In this document: one piece after another, positions 7,638 to 16,417 of the stretch
How positions within the stretch are numbered: position 1 is the first letter of the stretch
Layout of the letters: each line of letters starts with the position of its first letter
Assembly: GCF_002197845.1 (NCBI RefSeq)
Contig: NZ_NIDE01000003.1
Span: forward strand, 372,001-436,000
From: Fimbriiglobus ruber
Lineage (GTDB): Bacteria; Planctomycetota; Planctomycetia; Gemmatales; Gemmataceae
Reading direction: 5' to 3'
Length of the DNA stretch: 64,000 bases
The notes under the pieces: model-generated
The model's input: the letters and a program-made list of their open reading frames with translations, nothing else
What the model was told of the DNA's origin: nothing
Databases searched by the model: none
Program-made: the position numbers and the translations under genes

Positions 7638-9398
7638 TTAAATGGCTGGCGAAGAGGCCGGGCGACTTTGTCCTCCTCCGAGCGAAGCGGCACGGTAATA
7701 CGATACCAGATGGCCCATGAGTTCGACGAGTAGCAGGCGACCTTCCTCGGCGTACGCCCGGGCTTTCGTCGGAAGCACCTCGGCGGTCTTTTCCTTCAAG
7801 GCGGCGGTGTACAGGTCCACCACGTCGCGGGGACCGGCCCGCGCGAACCCGAGTCGGTCGCTCAACCGCCTTAACTCCTCGGACACATTATGCGTGACTT
7901 TATACTGCCGCTGCTCCAAAGCGTCGTCCAGTAATCGGGCGTACCGCCCGACCGTTTCCCCGAACAGATCCGGGTGGGACTCGCGGAGAGACACGGCGCC
8001 GAACGCCTGGGCCGTCGCTGCGGCCGGGGGCGGTCCGGCCAGGCGTTCGAGACCCTTCATTTCCAGCTCGAGTTGTTCGATGCGTTCGGCCTGGGCGCGC
8101 GTCGCCCCTTCGGCCTGTTCCGCCCGCTTGCGCTCGCTCAGGTCGCGGAGAAACCAGGTGAACGCCGGTCGGCCGCCGGCCGGGGTGCTGACGACGGACA
8201 ATTCGGCGGGGAACTCGCTCCCGTCCGCCCGGCGGGCCGGAAACTCCGTCCGCGGGGTTGCCCCAGCGGTCCCGTTGGCGGCCGGGGCGGCCCCGTGCCG
8301 CGGAGCCGTTTCCGGCGCCGTGGAGGGAATCAGGTCGGTCAATTGTGACCCGACGACCCGCGCCCGCGGGTGCCCGAGTAAGCGCTCGGCGGCGGCGTTG
8401 AACTCGACGACCCGGCCGACCTCGTCGGTGGCGATGATGGCGTCCGGGGCCGATTCAAACATGGCCGTTTTCCGGGCCTCGGATTCCCGCCGGACTGCGT
8501 CCGCCCGCTTGCGCTCGATGCCCAGGGCGATGGCGTCCGCCACGACCCCCAGGGCGGCATACGTGTCCTCCGCGAGCGCGTGCCGGCCGTAAACGGCGAA
8601 CACGCCCACCACCCGCTCTTCCACCAGCAGGGGAAATCCCGCGAACGCGGTAACACCTGTTCGCATAATCCATGCCGAGTCGCCGACACCCGCGTCGTCA
8701 ATCGCCCGGTTGGTCCAGTACGGCCGCCGGTCTCGGCTCAGTCGCGCCACCACGGGAACGAGCCCACCTTCTCCCAGTGCGTCGGCCACCCCGGCCGCGG
8801 CCGCGAGATCCCAGTCGCCCTCCCGCGCCGCCGGCGTCCAAATCCCCGCGAACGCCACGCCCACGTGGCGGACGACGGCTCCGACGCACTGCCCGAGAGT
8901 CGCCGGCAAGTCGTCCCCCTGGTTCAAGGCGACGACCACGTCCGCCGTCAAGCGGGCGTGGCTGGCCTGCCGCGCGTACGCCTGTTCGGTCCGGTGGAGG
9001 CGCAGGAGGCTCTTGACCGTCGCGATCAATTCCGGCGGTTCGACCGGCTTGGTCAGGTATCCCTCCGCGCCCATTTCCAGACCGTGGGACTTGTCTTCGC
9101 CGCGGACGCGGGTGCCAGAGAGGTACAAAACGGGGATGGTCGACGTGGCGGCATTCGCCTTGATTCGCCGGCAAACTTCGAAGCCGTTCAGGTCGGGGAG
9201 CACGACGTCCAGAATGATCAGGTCCGGGAGCCCGGCTGCCGCCCGCAAGGCTTCCGCACCCGTGCGGCCCTCGCGGACGCGAAAGCCCTCGCCGCGCAAC
9301 AAGAACGCGAGGGACTCGCGCCCGTCGTCGTTGTCGTCGACGAGCAAAATGTCGGCCGCCGGCGGCTCCGGATCAGTCGCGCCGCCCGTCTGCCCCAT
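7638..9398 (-). CDS. REC-GAF-PAS regulator with KaiA/RsbU-like C-terminal helical domain
   Basis: About 586 residues, first gene of the kai operon. Order: receiver domain (~15-130; ILLVDDNDD and phosphorylatable D in LIILDVVLPD), GAF-like sensor domain (~150-310), PAS domain (~320-440; SAPDAIIATDEVGRVVEFN), and a short coiled coil (~EQLELEMKGLERL). The last ~100 residues are helical, with LFGETVGRYARLLDDALEQ and GPRDVVDLYTAALKEK, the pattern of KaiA C-terminal/RsbU N-terminal four-helix domains. There is no histidine kinase core and no classical output domain. The start at 9398 has GGAGA seven bases upstream; an in-frame ATG at 9473 is an alternative. The KaiA-like assignment is a similarity judgement by eye. 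It would make this protein a candidate KaiC stimulator under receiver and GAF/PAS control. Confidence 0.75.
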   Translation of the reverse strand: MGQTGGATDPEPPAADILLVDDNDDGRESLAFLLRGEGFRVREGRTGAEALRAAAGLPDLIILDVVLPDLNGFEVCRRIKANAATSTIPVLYLSGTRVRGEDKSHGLEMGAEGYLTKPVEPPELIATVKSLLRLHRTEQAYARQASHARLTADVVVALNQGDDLPATLGQCVGAVVRHVGVAFAGIWTPAAREGDWDLAAAAGVADALGEGGLVPVVARLSRDRRPYWTNRAIDDAGVGDSAWIMRTGVTAFAGFPLLVEERVVGVFAVYGRHALAEDTYAALGVVADAIALGIERKRADAVRRESEARKTAMFESAPDAIIATDEVGRVVEFNAAAERLLGHPRARVVGSQLTDLIPSTAPETAPRHGAAPAANGTAGATPRTEFPARRADGSEFPAELSVVSTPAGGRPAFTWFLRDLSERKRAEQAEGATRAQAERIEQLELEMKGLERLAGPPPAAATAQAFGAVSLRESHPDLFGETVGRYARLLDDALEQRQYKVTHNVSEELRRLSDRLGFARAGPRDVVDLYTAALKEKTAEVLPTKARAYAEEGRLLLVELMGHLVSYYRAASLGGGQSRPASSPAI

Positions 9399-9616
9399 GA
9401 CGGAATCTCCGACCACCGAACAACCCGGCCCATCGAGGCGACACCGGCGCGGACCGACCGCCACCGCCATCACATTTTAGAGACGACGGACCCCGAAAAG
9501 CGACCTTTTCGCCCGAACAGATAATGACGGGATATCGGTCTCAAGAACTGATGGGAAATGACTTGCCGATCGCGAGCCGGAAGAGTATCCGATTTTAGCG
9601 CCAAGGTGGGAATCGG

Positions 9617-10303
9617 CTACAGCACCTTTTTGGCTTCGTGCAATCGCCGCGCGCGTTCCACCAGAGTTTCTTGCCAACTCGCGGACAATCCCGGAACCGC
9701 CGCCAGCTCTTCCATGGCGGCGGTGTCCAATCGTTGGAAGTACATGACGTGGTTGGCGCGGGTGACGGTCCACTCCGGGTTCGGCCGCGCGACCAGTTCC
9801 ATCCCCGTGCCGGCCTCGATCGTTCCCATTTCGCGAACGCGCAGATACCACCCGCTCCGCCCGGTCTCGACCACGCGGCCGGGAAGTTCCTGAATCCGCC
9901 ACCGTCGCGCGAGCTTCCAACACGGCTGCCGCGGTTGGCTGACCTCGAATACTACCAGTCCCGCCCGCCACACGTCGCCGATGCAGACGTCGCCTTCGGT
10001 CACACCGTCGATCGTCAGGTTTTCTCCGAACGCGCCGTACGGCAGTTCCGTCTGCCCGAGTTCCGCCCGCCACGCCGGGTAGTGGGTGGCGGCATACGCG
10101 AGAACGGCTTTATCGACCCCGCCGTGGTTAACGAGGTCGGCCTGGCCGTCGCCCGAGAGGTTGGTCCAGCCGACGTGGACGGGACCGGCGATCGGCTCCT
10201 TGAAAAACCCGCTGGTCCAGGGCTGGTCGAAGTGAGAGGTGGCGTCCGAGGTTCCGAGGTGGCGCGGGAGCCCGACCTGGATCGAAAGCACTACAGCCGT
10301 CAT
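9617..10303 (-). CDS. MOSC domain protein (YiiM-like)
   Basis: A 228-residue MOSC-fold protein, the family related to molybdenum-cofactor sulfurase C-terminal domains and to the YiiM detoxification proteins. Typical segments are DGQADLVNHGGVDKAVLAY, YGAFGENLTIDG and EVSQPRQPCWKLARR, which holds the conserved cysteine. A C-terminal helical extension with ARRLHEAKKVL follows. The ATG at 10303 is preceded by GTGAGG. It stands alone between the kai operon and the Tad/kinase operon. The substrate is unknown; a role in N-hydroxylated base reduction is known for some relatives only. Confidence 0.85.
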   Translation of the reverse strand: MTAVVLSIQVGLPRHLGTSDATSHFDQPWTSGFFKEPIAGPVHVGWTNLSGDGQADLVNHGGVDKAVLAYAATHYPAWRAELGQTELPYGAFGENLTIDGVTEGDVCIGDVWRAGLVVFEVSQPRQPCWKLARRWRIQELPGRVVETGRSGWYLRVREMGTIEAGTGMELVARPNPEWTVTRANHVMYFQRLDTAAMEELAAVPGLSASWQETLVERARRLHEAKKVL

Positions 10304-10427
10304 GCTCGCCTCACCCCGGGACCGTCGGCACGACCGCCGGTCGCGCGGGACCGGCACCCGGAGTTATCATACCGCCTTCCGAGGTGAGATTGGTCGGCCG
10401 AGAAAACGGTCGTTCGGTGCCGGCGGT

Positions 10428-12191
10428 CTAGCGCAGCCCGAGCCAGACCGCTACACATCCGGCCAGCCCGAAGGCGACACACGCGGCCGTCATGAGCCAA
10501 CCGTTAGCAGACTTCTGAGCCTGTTCGGGCCACAAATCCGCGTCCGTAGCCCGGCAACTTCGCCACATACTGGCCAACATCTTGTATTCAAGGTTGACGA
10601 GCGAAGCCCGCGTGACCCACGGCTCGATCAGCGACCGGGCGCGGTCGATTTGCTCCGGAGGGAGCGCCGAACACTCGGACACGTCGCGTAAGACTGCCGT
10701 CAAAGCCCGATACAGCGTCTTGTACTGGCCGTCGGTGACCTGATTGGGTGTTCCCCGGACGCAGTCCTCGACGACCGCGCACCATTCCCGCCACAGCCGC
10801 CGGAATTCCGCGACGGTTTCCCGGCCGCCGAGGGCTCCCGGGCGCGGGAGCAGCGGTTGCGACGACGGGGGCGCCGGCCGCAATTGGACCATCGCCGTGG
10901 CGCGGGTCGGGTGGCGGGAGTTTCTGCTCACGTCCGTTTCCCACTGGTCCGGCGGCGCGGACGGCCCGTCGGACCTCGCCTCCGGAAACCCGAGCCCGCC
11001 GGAGAGGACGAAACAGTTCAGAGCGGCGATCAGGTCGGCCGGCGTCTGAAACCGCTGGGCGGGGTTCTTGGCCATCAGGCGGTGGACGATCGCCGCGAGC
11101 GGCGCGGGGACGGACGGTTGGAGGGACCGCAGGGGCGTCGGCTCCTTGTCCAGGTGCTGGAACAGGGTGAGTTCGCTCGTCATGCCGTCGAACGGGAGGC
11201 GGCCGGCGAGGGCGAAATAGAGCGAACACCCCAGGCTGTACAGGTCGGACCGGATGTCGGCCTTGTGGACGTCCGTAATCTGCTCGGGGGCGATGAACGC
11301 CGGGGTGCCGATGGCGGCCCCCTCTTCGCACGGGATGGTCGTGATGATACCCCGCCCGCCCTGGCGGAAGCTCGCCAGGCCGAAGTCGACGACCTTCACC
11401 AGGACCAAGGTTCCGCTCACCATGTTCGTCTGGGGCACCAGACCCGGGAGCAGAATGTTCGCCGGCTTGATGTCCCGGTGGACGATCCCGTTCTCATTGG
11501 CGTGTTGCAGCGCCTGTGCGGTCTCCAGTAGAACGGAACACGCGACGGGGACCGGGAGGGCTCCCCTGTCCGTCACGTAGGCGTGGAGCGTGGGCCCCTC
11601 GACGAACTCGATGACGAAGAACACCTGCCCCTCGAACTCGTCGGCGTCGTACGCCGTCGCGATGTTCGGGTGGGCGAGGCGGGTGGTCGTGACCACTTCC
11701 CGGAGGAACAGATCCCGGGCGGTTTTATTCTTGCACAGGTCCGAGCTGATCACCTTGAGCGCGACCACCCGGTCCATGAGGGCGTGCCGGGCCTTGTACA
11801 CTACCCCGCACCCGCCCTGCCCGAGTTCGCCGAGGATGTGGTACTGGCCGATCACGAGCCCGTGGTGCTTGCCGGCCTTGAGGCGGTCCACCTGGTACTG
11901 GGTGAACACCCCCCGGTCGATCAAATCGCGGAGGACGTCGGCCAGCGGCTCCTCCCGCACGCGCCGCTCCAACTCCTCGAGCGTCTCCGCCGAAAGCAGG
12001 CGGCTGGCCCGGAGCGCGCGGAAAAACATCCACGTCGAAATTTCGTCGGCCACGTTCTCATCCCGGAGATTCATCGGCACGTCATTCCCCCCCGGGTCCG
12101 GTCGCCCGTCCCCCGGCCACAGTGACACTCGCGACGAGGCCGCCGGGTCCCCCACTCGGGGCCGGCGATCGGTTTCGGATGAACTGATCAT
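10428..12191 (-). CDS. Membrane-anchored Ser/Thr protein kinase
   Basis: A 587-residue Hanks-type kinase. An N-terminal ~85 residue helical segment precedes the kinase domain (~95-360), with GELGQGGCGVVYKA (P-loop), VALKVI (Lys), IVHRDIKPANILL (catalytic loop) and VVDFGLA (DFG). A long Pro/Ser-rich linker follows, then a helical domain and a terminal membrane helix (TAACVAFGLAGCVAVWLGL). A kinase with a C-terminal anchor is common in planctomycetes. The ATG at 12191 overlaps the stop of the TadG-like gene (ATGA), which suggests translational coupling to the Tad operon; an internal ATG at 12074 is an alternative start. It may phosphorylate pilus or surface components, but this is only inferred from context. 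Confidence 0.9.
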   Translation of the reverse strand: MISSSETDRRPRVGDPAASSRVSLWPGDGRPDPGGNDVPMNLRDENVADEISTWMFFRALRASRLLSAETLEELERRVREEPLADVLRDLIDRGVFTQYQVDRLKAGKHHGLVIGQYHILGELGQGGCGVVYKARHALMDRVVALKVISSDLCKNKTARDLFLREVVTTTRLAHPNIATAYDADEFEGQVFFVIEFVEGPTLHAYVTDRGALPVPVACSVLLETAQALQHANENGIVHRDIKPANILLPGLVPQTNMVSGTLVLVKVVDFGLASFRQGGRGIITTIPCEEGAAIGTPAFIAPEQITDVHKADIRSDLYSLGCSLYFALAGRLPFDGMTSELTLFQHLDKEPTPLRSLQPSVPAPLAAIVHRLMAKNPAQRFQTPADLIAALNCFVLSGGLGFPEARSDGPSAPPDQWETDVSRNSRHPTRATAMVQLRPAPPSSQPLLPRPGALGGRETVAEFRRLWREWCAVVEDCVRGTPNQVTDGQYKTLYRALTAVLRDVSECSALPPEQIDRARSLIEPWVTRASLVNLEYKMLASMWRSCRATDADLWPEQAQKSANGWLMTAACVAFGLAGCVAVWLGLR

Positions 12192-13447
12192 TCGACCACC
12201 CGGACGTCGGGAACCCGCGGCGGGTTCAGCCCCAGATTGACGGTCACCGCCCCGATCCCCCCGACCGTCATGGAGTCGACGACGTACGCCCCGCCCATGA
12301 TGTCCAGCCCGACGGCCGCACTCCCGGTCAGGGTGACCGGGGCCGACGCGCCGTACACGACCCCCGTGATCGTGGTCAGACCGAGCCCGGTGACGGAGAT
12401 CGGTTGGGTCAGGTTTCGCTGTTGGAAGAAATTGATCCCCTGGTACGTGCCCGACAGGGGGGCGATCATCACGAGCTTGCCGAGCCCGCCCACGGCGATC
12501 GGGCCGGGGGCGTAGGTGGGACTCGTCCCGTTGTAGACCATGACCCCGATCCCGGCCACGGTCGCGAGCCCGTTCACGGTGAACCCGCCCCCCTGCATGA
12601 TGTAGACCCCGGGCGCCATGACCACGATGGCGGCCCCGGAAACCTGGATGCCCCCCTGGTAGATTCCCGGTTGAAGAACCACCGGCAGCAGACCGTTGAT
12701 CGCGAGCGGGGAGGAACTCCGCACCGGTGCGGTCATGTCTGGGAGGGGCAGGAAGGCCAGCGGGTCCAGCGTCGGGCGGACGCCGGTGTTGATCTTCGTC
12801 GTCAGGGTCAGCAGCCCGCCGAGGTTGGTGCCGCCGGTGACGTCAACCCGGCTGGCGAGGAACACGTTGACGAGGCCCGTCAGACTGAAGGCCGCCGGGT
12901 CGGACGAGTTGACGATCAGCGGCTTGTTCACCAGGGCGAACACGAGGGCCGAGTTCTGGAATGCGTTGGCCCCGCTCGACCGCAGCGCGATAATACCGAT
13001 CGGGAGCGGCAGCCCCCGGCCGACCGAGCGGGCCGAGACCTCGAGCCCGGACCCGGTGAAGATCCTTCCGAAGCTGGCCGTCAGGGAGGTGTCGATGACG
13101 ACCTCGGCGTGCCCCGCCACCCCCGCGAACGTGCCCGATTGGGGCGGGATGTTCACGGTCACGGCCCCGGCCGGGAACCCGTTGGCGGCGGCCGACGCCT
13201 GGGCCGCGGCGACGGCGGACCCCGACACGTCGGCCCCGTAATTCGTCCAGTAGTTCTTGTACAGGTCCGCGCCCGCGGCCAGGGCCGCGGCGTCGGCCGC
13301 CGCCTGGGCGCTGCGGCGCTCGTCCATCATCCGCCCGCCATCCAGGTTCAGGGCGAGGATGCCGATCAGGACCGGGAGGCAGATCAGGACTTTGACGAGT
13401 ACAGTCCCCTTCCGCCGCCGCCCGCCGGCCGCTCGAACAGATCGCAT
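12188..13447 (-). CDS. TadG-like pilus assembly protein
   Basis: A 419-residue exported protein. The N-terminus has a basic run, one membrane helix (VLVKVLICLPVLIGILAL) and then the conserved TadG-type segment DGGRMMDERRSAQAAADAAALAAGADL. The remainder is Gly/Val-rich and likely extracytoplasmic beta structure, with no von Willebrand A domain recognisable. TadG-like proteins are minor pseudopilin-like parts of the Tad secretion apparatus. It is last of the tad genes and overlaps the downstream kinase start by ATGA. Confidence 0.8.
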   Translation of the reverse strand: MRSVRAAGGRRRKGTVLVKVLICLPVLIGILALNLDGGRMMDERRSAQAAADAAALAAGADLYKNYWTNYGADVSGSAVAAAQASAAANGFPAGAVTVNIPPQSGTFAGVAGHAEVVIDTSLTASFGRIFTGSGLEVSARSVGRGLPLPIGIIALRSSGANAFQNSALVFALVNKPLIVNSSDPAAFSLTGLVNVFLASRVDVTGGTNLGGLLTLTTKINTGVRPTLDPLAFLPLPDMTAPVRSSSPLAINGLLPVVLQPGIYQGGIQVSGAAIVVMAPGVYIMQGGGFTVNGLATVAGIGVMVYNGTSPTYAPGPIAVGGLGKLVMIAPLSGTYQGINFFQQRNLTQPISVTGLGLTTITGVVYGASAPVTLTGSAAVGLDIMGGAYVVDSMTVGGIGAVTVNLGLNPPRVPDVRVVE

Positions 13448-13486
13448 GATACCTCCCTCCCGTGAAACTGGTGGCCGGACTACGAC

Positions 13487-13975
13487 TCAATACGACATCG
13501 GTATTTCGCACACATTTTGGACCGTGATCGTGTCCGTCAGGATTCCCGGAGCCCACTGGTAGGTGACGGTGACCCGAACGGTGTTACTCACGTACACGCC
13601 CGACGAGGTAATCGAGCGGACGTCTTTGGTCGCGAGATCCCAGTCCCACGCGATCCCGCTCCCCTGGTCGACCCACACCACGTCGACCGTCAGGCCGGCG
13701 GAGTTCATGCCCGCGGCCAGCGGCATCACCGCTTGGGTCACGATCTGCTGCTTGGTCGGCGGCGTCAGGTTCATCTCTTTCTGGTAGTCGCCCCCGCGGA
13801 CGCTCGCCCACCGGGCTCCTTCCTGCGCCAGGCACGCGACCTGCTGGTAGCGAAACACGCCGATCCCGCCGATCAGAAAGCCGAAAATCAGCATGCAGAC
13901 GACGGACAGGACGACGGCCGTTTCGACCGCGACAGCCCCACTCCGGCGGTTTTGCGTACAAGTCCTCACCGGCAT
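13487..13975 (-). CDS. TadE-like pseudopilin (first copy)
   Basis: A 162-residue protein with the TadE pattern: a short basic N-terminus, GAVAVETAVVLSVVCMLIFGFLIGGIG (a membrane helix with the typical E after the AVA), then YQQVACLAQEGARWASVRGG. TadE family members are minor pseudopilins of Flp/Tad pili. It is flanked by a second TadE-like gene 15 bases upstream and by the TadG-like gene 39 bases downstream, all on the minus strand. Confidence 0.85.
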   Translation of the reverse strand: MPVRTCTQNRRSGAVAVETAVVLSVVCMLIFGFLIGGIGVFRYQQVACLAQEGARWASVRGGDYQKEMNLTPPTKQQIVTQAVMPLAAGMNSAGLTVDVVWVDQGSGIAWDWDLATKDVRSITSSGVYVSNTVRVTVTYQWAPGILTDTITVQNVCEIPMSY

Positions 13976-13990
13976 TCCTCCCGCCAGCCG

Positions 13991-14431
13991 TCAGCTACCG
14001 GGCTGCGGCGCCATCGGCACGACCACGGTTCTCTGGAGCGTCACGCTCCCCCCCGGAATGAGCAAGCCTGTCAGCATCGGGCACGCGTACGTGACCGTCA
14101 CCGTGGCGGTCGCACCGGGCACAATCACGACCGAAACCTGATCCGCCTGTAAGGGCGGGTTGAGACTCGCTCCCACCGTGCAGGCGGCCGTCGCCGCGGC
14201 GCCGGCCGAGGTTCCGGGGGCGCCCGGAACCCACACCGAGCCGCTCGCGTACCCCGCCCCGGAACTGACGGCCGCTTCCAACACCTGGGTCGCGTAAAAG
14301 ACCCGGCCGAAGTCGAGGGCGGCCGCGAAGCAAAACGCCAGGAACGGGAGCAGGAGCGCGAGTTCGACCGCGGCCGCCGCCGGTCGCTGACCCAGACACC
14401 AGCCCGGACGTCGATTACCCACGCGCATCAT
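13991..14431 (-). CDS. TadE-like pseudopilin (second copy)
   Basis: A 146-residue protein with AAAAVELALLLPFLAFCFAAALDFGRVFY, the TadE membrane helix with conserved glutamate and the DFGRVFY-type segment after it, followed by ATQVLEAAVSSGAGYASG. The extracytoplasmic part is small and beta-rich. The start is one of two adjacent ATGs at 14431/14428; a TTG at 14446 is also in frame. It lies within the tad operon between tadC and the other tadE. Confidence 0.85.
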   Translation of the reverse strand: MMRVGNRRPGWCLGQRPAAAAVELALLLPFLAFCFAAALDFGRVFYATQVLEAAVSSGAGYASGSVWVPGAPGTSAGAAATAACTVGASLNPPLQADQVSVVIVPGATATVTVTYACPMLTGLLIPGGSVTLQRTVVVPMAPQPGS

Positions 14432-14473
14432 GGACGCTTTCCCCAAAATCCACCGGCGGCACCTACCACAGTC

Positions 14474-15403
14474 CTACCGGGCGAACAAACGAGACATCTG
14501 GAAGGCGGCCGGCCCGAGTAGCACGATGAACATGGCCGGGAAAATACACAGCAACATCGGGAACAGAATCTTCACACCGGCTTTCTGGGCGACTTCCTCG
14601 GCCCAGACCTGGCGGTCCGCGCGGGCGGAGTCCGCGTACGACCGCAGGACCTTGGCCACGCTCGCCCCATACCGCTCCGACTGCACCAGGGCGGCCGCCA
14701 GGTCGCGGGCTTCGGCGATCCCGCACCGGTCGGCGAACGACCGGAACGCCTCCCCGGGCGTCATCCCGAGTTGGACCTCCCGCTCGACGACGACCAGTTC
14801 GGCCCCGAGGAGCGGATGAACCGGCTGGATCTCGTCCGTCACCAGCGCGAGCGCCGCGTTCAAGCTCGCCCCCCCTTCGACGCTCAACACCAGGATGTCC
14901 AGGGCGTCCGGCAGGGCGGTGCGGAGTTGCCGCGCCCGCTTCTTCATCTGCGAAGTGAGTGCGAACGACGGGGCGATCAGTCCCACGGCCCCGCCCGCGG
15001 CGGCCCACATCAGAACCCGCGACCACGGCGCCCCGCCGACCACGGCGGCCGTCCCGCCCGCGGCCGCGAAGGCGAGTACCAGAACGAGTTGCAGGCCGGT
15101 AAAGTAGACGACTGCAGACGGGTGGCGGTATCCGGCCAGCGACAGCCGCGCGCCCAAGTCCGAAACCTGTTTCCCGTCCGGGGGCAGGACCCATGCTCCG
15201 AGTCTCATTACCGCCTGCCACACCCCGCCGGCCTTGACGCCCTCGTCCGAGGTATCGGGCTCCGGCTCCCGGCGCATCTCGCGGAACCGGCGGGCGGCCT
15301 GCCGGTGGTCCCGGGGCGGGCGGCCGGCGACAGACCGCCCCAGGACGAACACGCCCAGGAAGACCGTCAGAAAAACGAACCCGCCGATCGCGACCGTCAG
15401 CAT
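14474..15403 (-). CDS. tadC: TadC-like inner-membrane platform protein (type II secretion F family)
   Basis: A 309-residue integral membrane protein with an N-terminal helix (VAIGGFVFLTVFLGVFVLG), a central hydrophobic pair (VVYFTGLQLVLVLAFAAAGGT, VLMWAAAGGAVGLIAPSFAL), the T2SSF domain with LPDALDILVLSVEGGASLNAAL and EVQLGMTPGEAFRSFADRCG, and a terminal hydrophobic stretch (ILFPMLLCIFPAMFIVLLG). TadB and TadC together form the membrane platform that the TadA ATPase drives. Ten bases separate it from tadB. Confidence 0.87.
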   Translation of the reverse strand: MLTVAIGGFVFLTVFLGVFVLGRSVAGRPPRDHRQAARRFREMRREPEPDTSDEGVKAGGVWQAVMRLGAWVLPPDGKQVSDLGARLSLAGYRHPSAVVYFTGLQLVLVLAFAAAGGTAAVVGGAPWSRVLMWAAAGGAVGLIAPSFALTSQMKKRARQLRTALPDALDILVLSVEGGASLNAALALVTDEIQPVHPLLGAELVVVEREVQLGMTPGEAFRSFADRCGIAEARDLAAALVQSERYGASVAKVLRSYADSARADRQVWAEEVAQKAGVKILFPMLLCIFPAMFIVLLGPAAFQMSRLFAR

Positions 15404-15413
15404 GTCCCTGTCC

Positions 15414-16388
15414 TCATCCCTCGAAGTTCATGATGTTCCGGATCCACAAGACCCCGACGCCCATACACGCGCCCGTGCCCGCGAGCAGCTTCCAGTGGTC
15501 CAACAGGGCCTCGGCGTACTGCCGGTTCAGGAAGTACATGACCACGAACGTTATCACCGGCAGGACTGTCAACGTCAGGCTCTGGAGCCGGCCTTCCGCG
15601 GTCAGCGCCCGCAGTTTTTGCCGCATCTTGAACCGGGCCTGGACGACCGCGGCCAGGCGGTCCAGGACCTCGCCCAGGTTCCCCCCGGTCTGCCGTTGGA
15701 TCACCATCGCCACGACGAAAATTCGCATTTCCACGACGCCCGACCGCTGACTCAACTCCCGGAACGCCGCGTCCGGTCGCAAGCCGTGTTCGATCTGGTG
15801 GAGGCACCGCCCGAACTCGCCGGACAGCGGATCTTCGAACGCCTCCACGGCCGCGCGGAACGCCTCGGGGATCGACTGGCCCGCCCGGAGGACGCGGGCC
15901 ATCAATTCGAACGCCCCGGCCAACTGTCTAACGTACCGCTCCCGCCGGGCTCTCCGCTTCGCGTTCAGGACGACGACCGGGACAACCAGTCCCGCCGCGA
16001 CCCCGCCGATCCCCCCGAGCCACCCGGCCACCCCGACCCCGATCCCGCCCAGTAGCAGGGCGACGCCCGCGACGAACCAAAGTATCTGGCGGACACTCAA
16101 TTCCACGTCGGCTTGTCGTAAGAACTCTTCCGCCCGCTGCCGCCGCCCGACCGTCCGCCCCGGCGCCGCGACCGCAATCGGGGTATCCCTGCCGTCGGAG
16201 CCGAAGTTGGCGTCGAGGGCGTCGACGTCCTTGTAGAGCGGGGTCGCCACCTCGACGGGCACCACGCCGTACTTCCCGGCCAGCCGCCGGCGGATCCGCT
16301 CCTGTCCCGCCCGGCCGCCGCCGATGGACGCCAGCAACAAGGCCAAAGCCCCGCCGGTGACGGCCACGAAAATCCCGATCTGCAACAC
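15414..16388 (-). CDS. tadB: TadB-like inner-membrane platform protein (type II secretion F family)
   Basis: A 324-residue membrane protein. The start is GTG at 16388 or TTG at 16385, both behind GGGAGGG; longer in-frame extensions lack coding character. It begins with a helix (GIFVAVTGGALALLLASIGG), has a central hydrophobic pair, and a T2SSF domain with LAGAFELMARVLRAGQSIPEAFRAA and MVIQRQTGGNLGEVLDRLAAVV. It ends with two helices. It lies between tadA and tadC in the tad operon. Confidence 0.85.
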   Translation of the reverse strand: MLQIGIFVAVTGGALALLLASIGGGRAGQERIRRRLAGKYGVVPVEVATPLYKDVDALDANFGSDGRDTPIAVAAPGRTVGRRQRAEEFLRQADVELSVRQILWFVAGVALLLGGIGVGVAGWLGGIGGVAAGLVVPVVVLNAKRRARRERYVRQLAGAFELMARVLRAGQSIPEAFRAAVEAFEDPLSGEFGRCLHQIEHGLRPDAAFRELSQRSGVVEMRIFVVAMVIQRQTGGNLGEVLDRLAAVVQARFKMRQKLRALTAEGRLQSLTLTVLPVITFVVMYFLNRQYAEALLDHWKLLAGTGACMGVGVLWIRNIMNFEG

Positions 16389-16417
16389 AGTTCCCTCCCC
16401 GGCGGCGCCGGGCTCGA

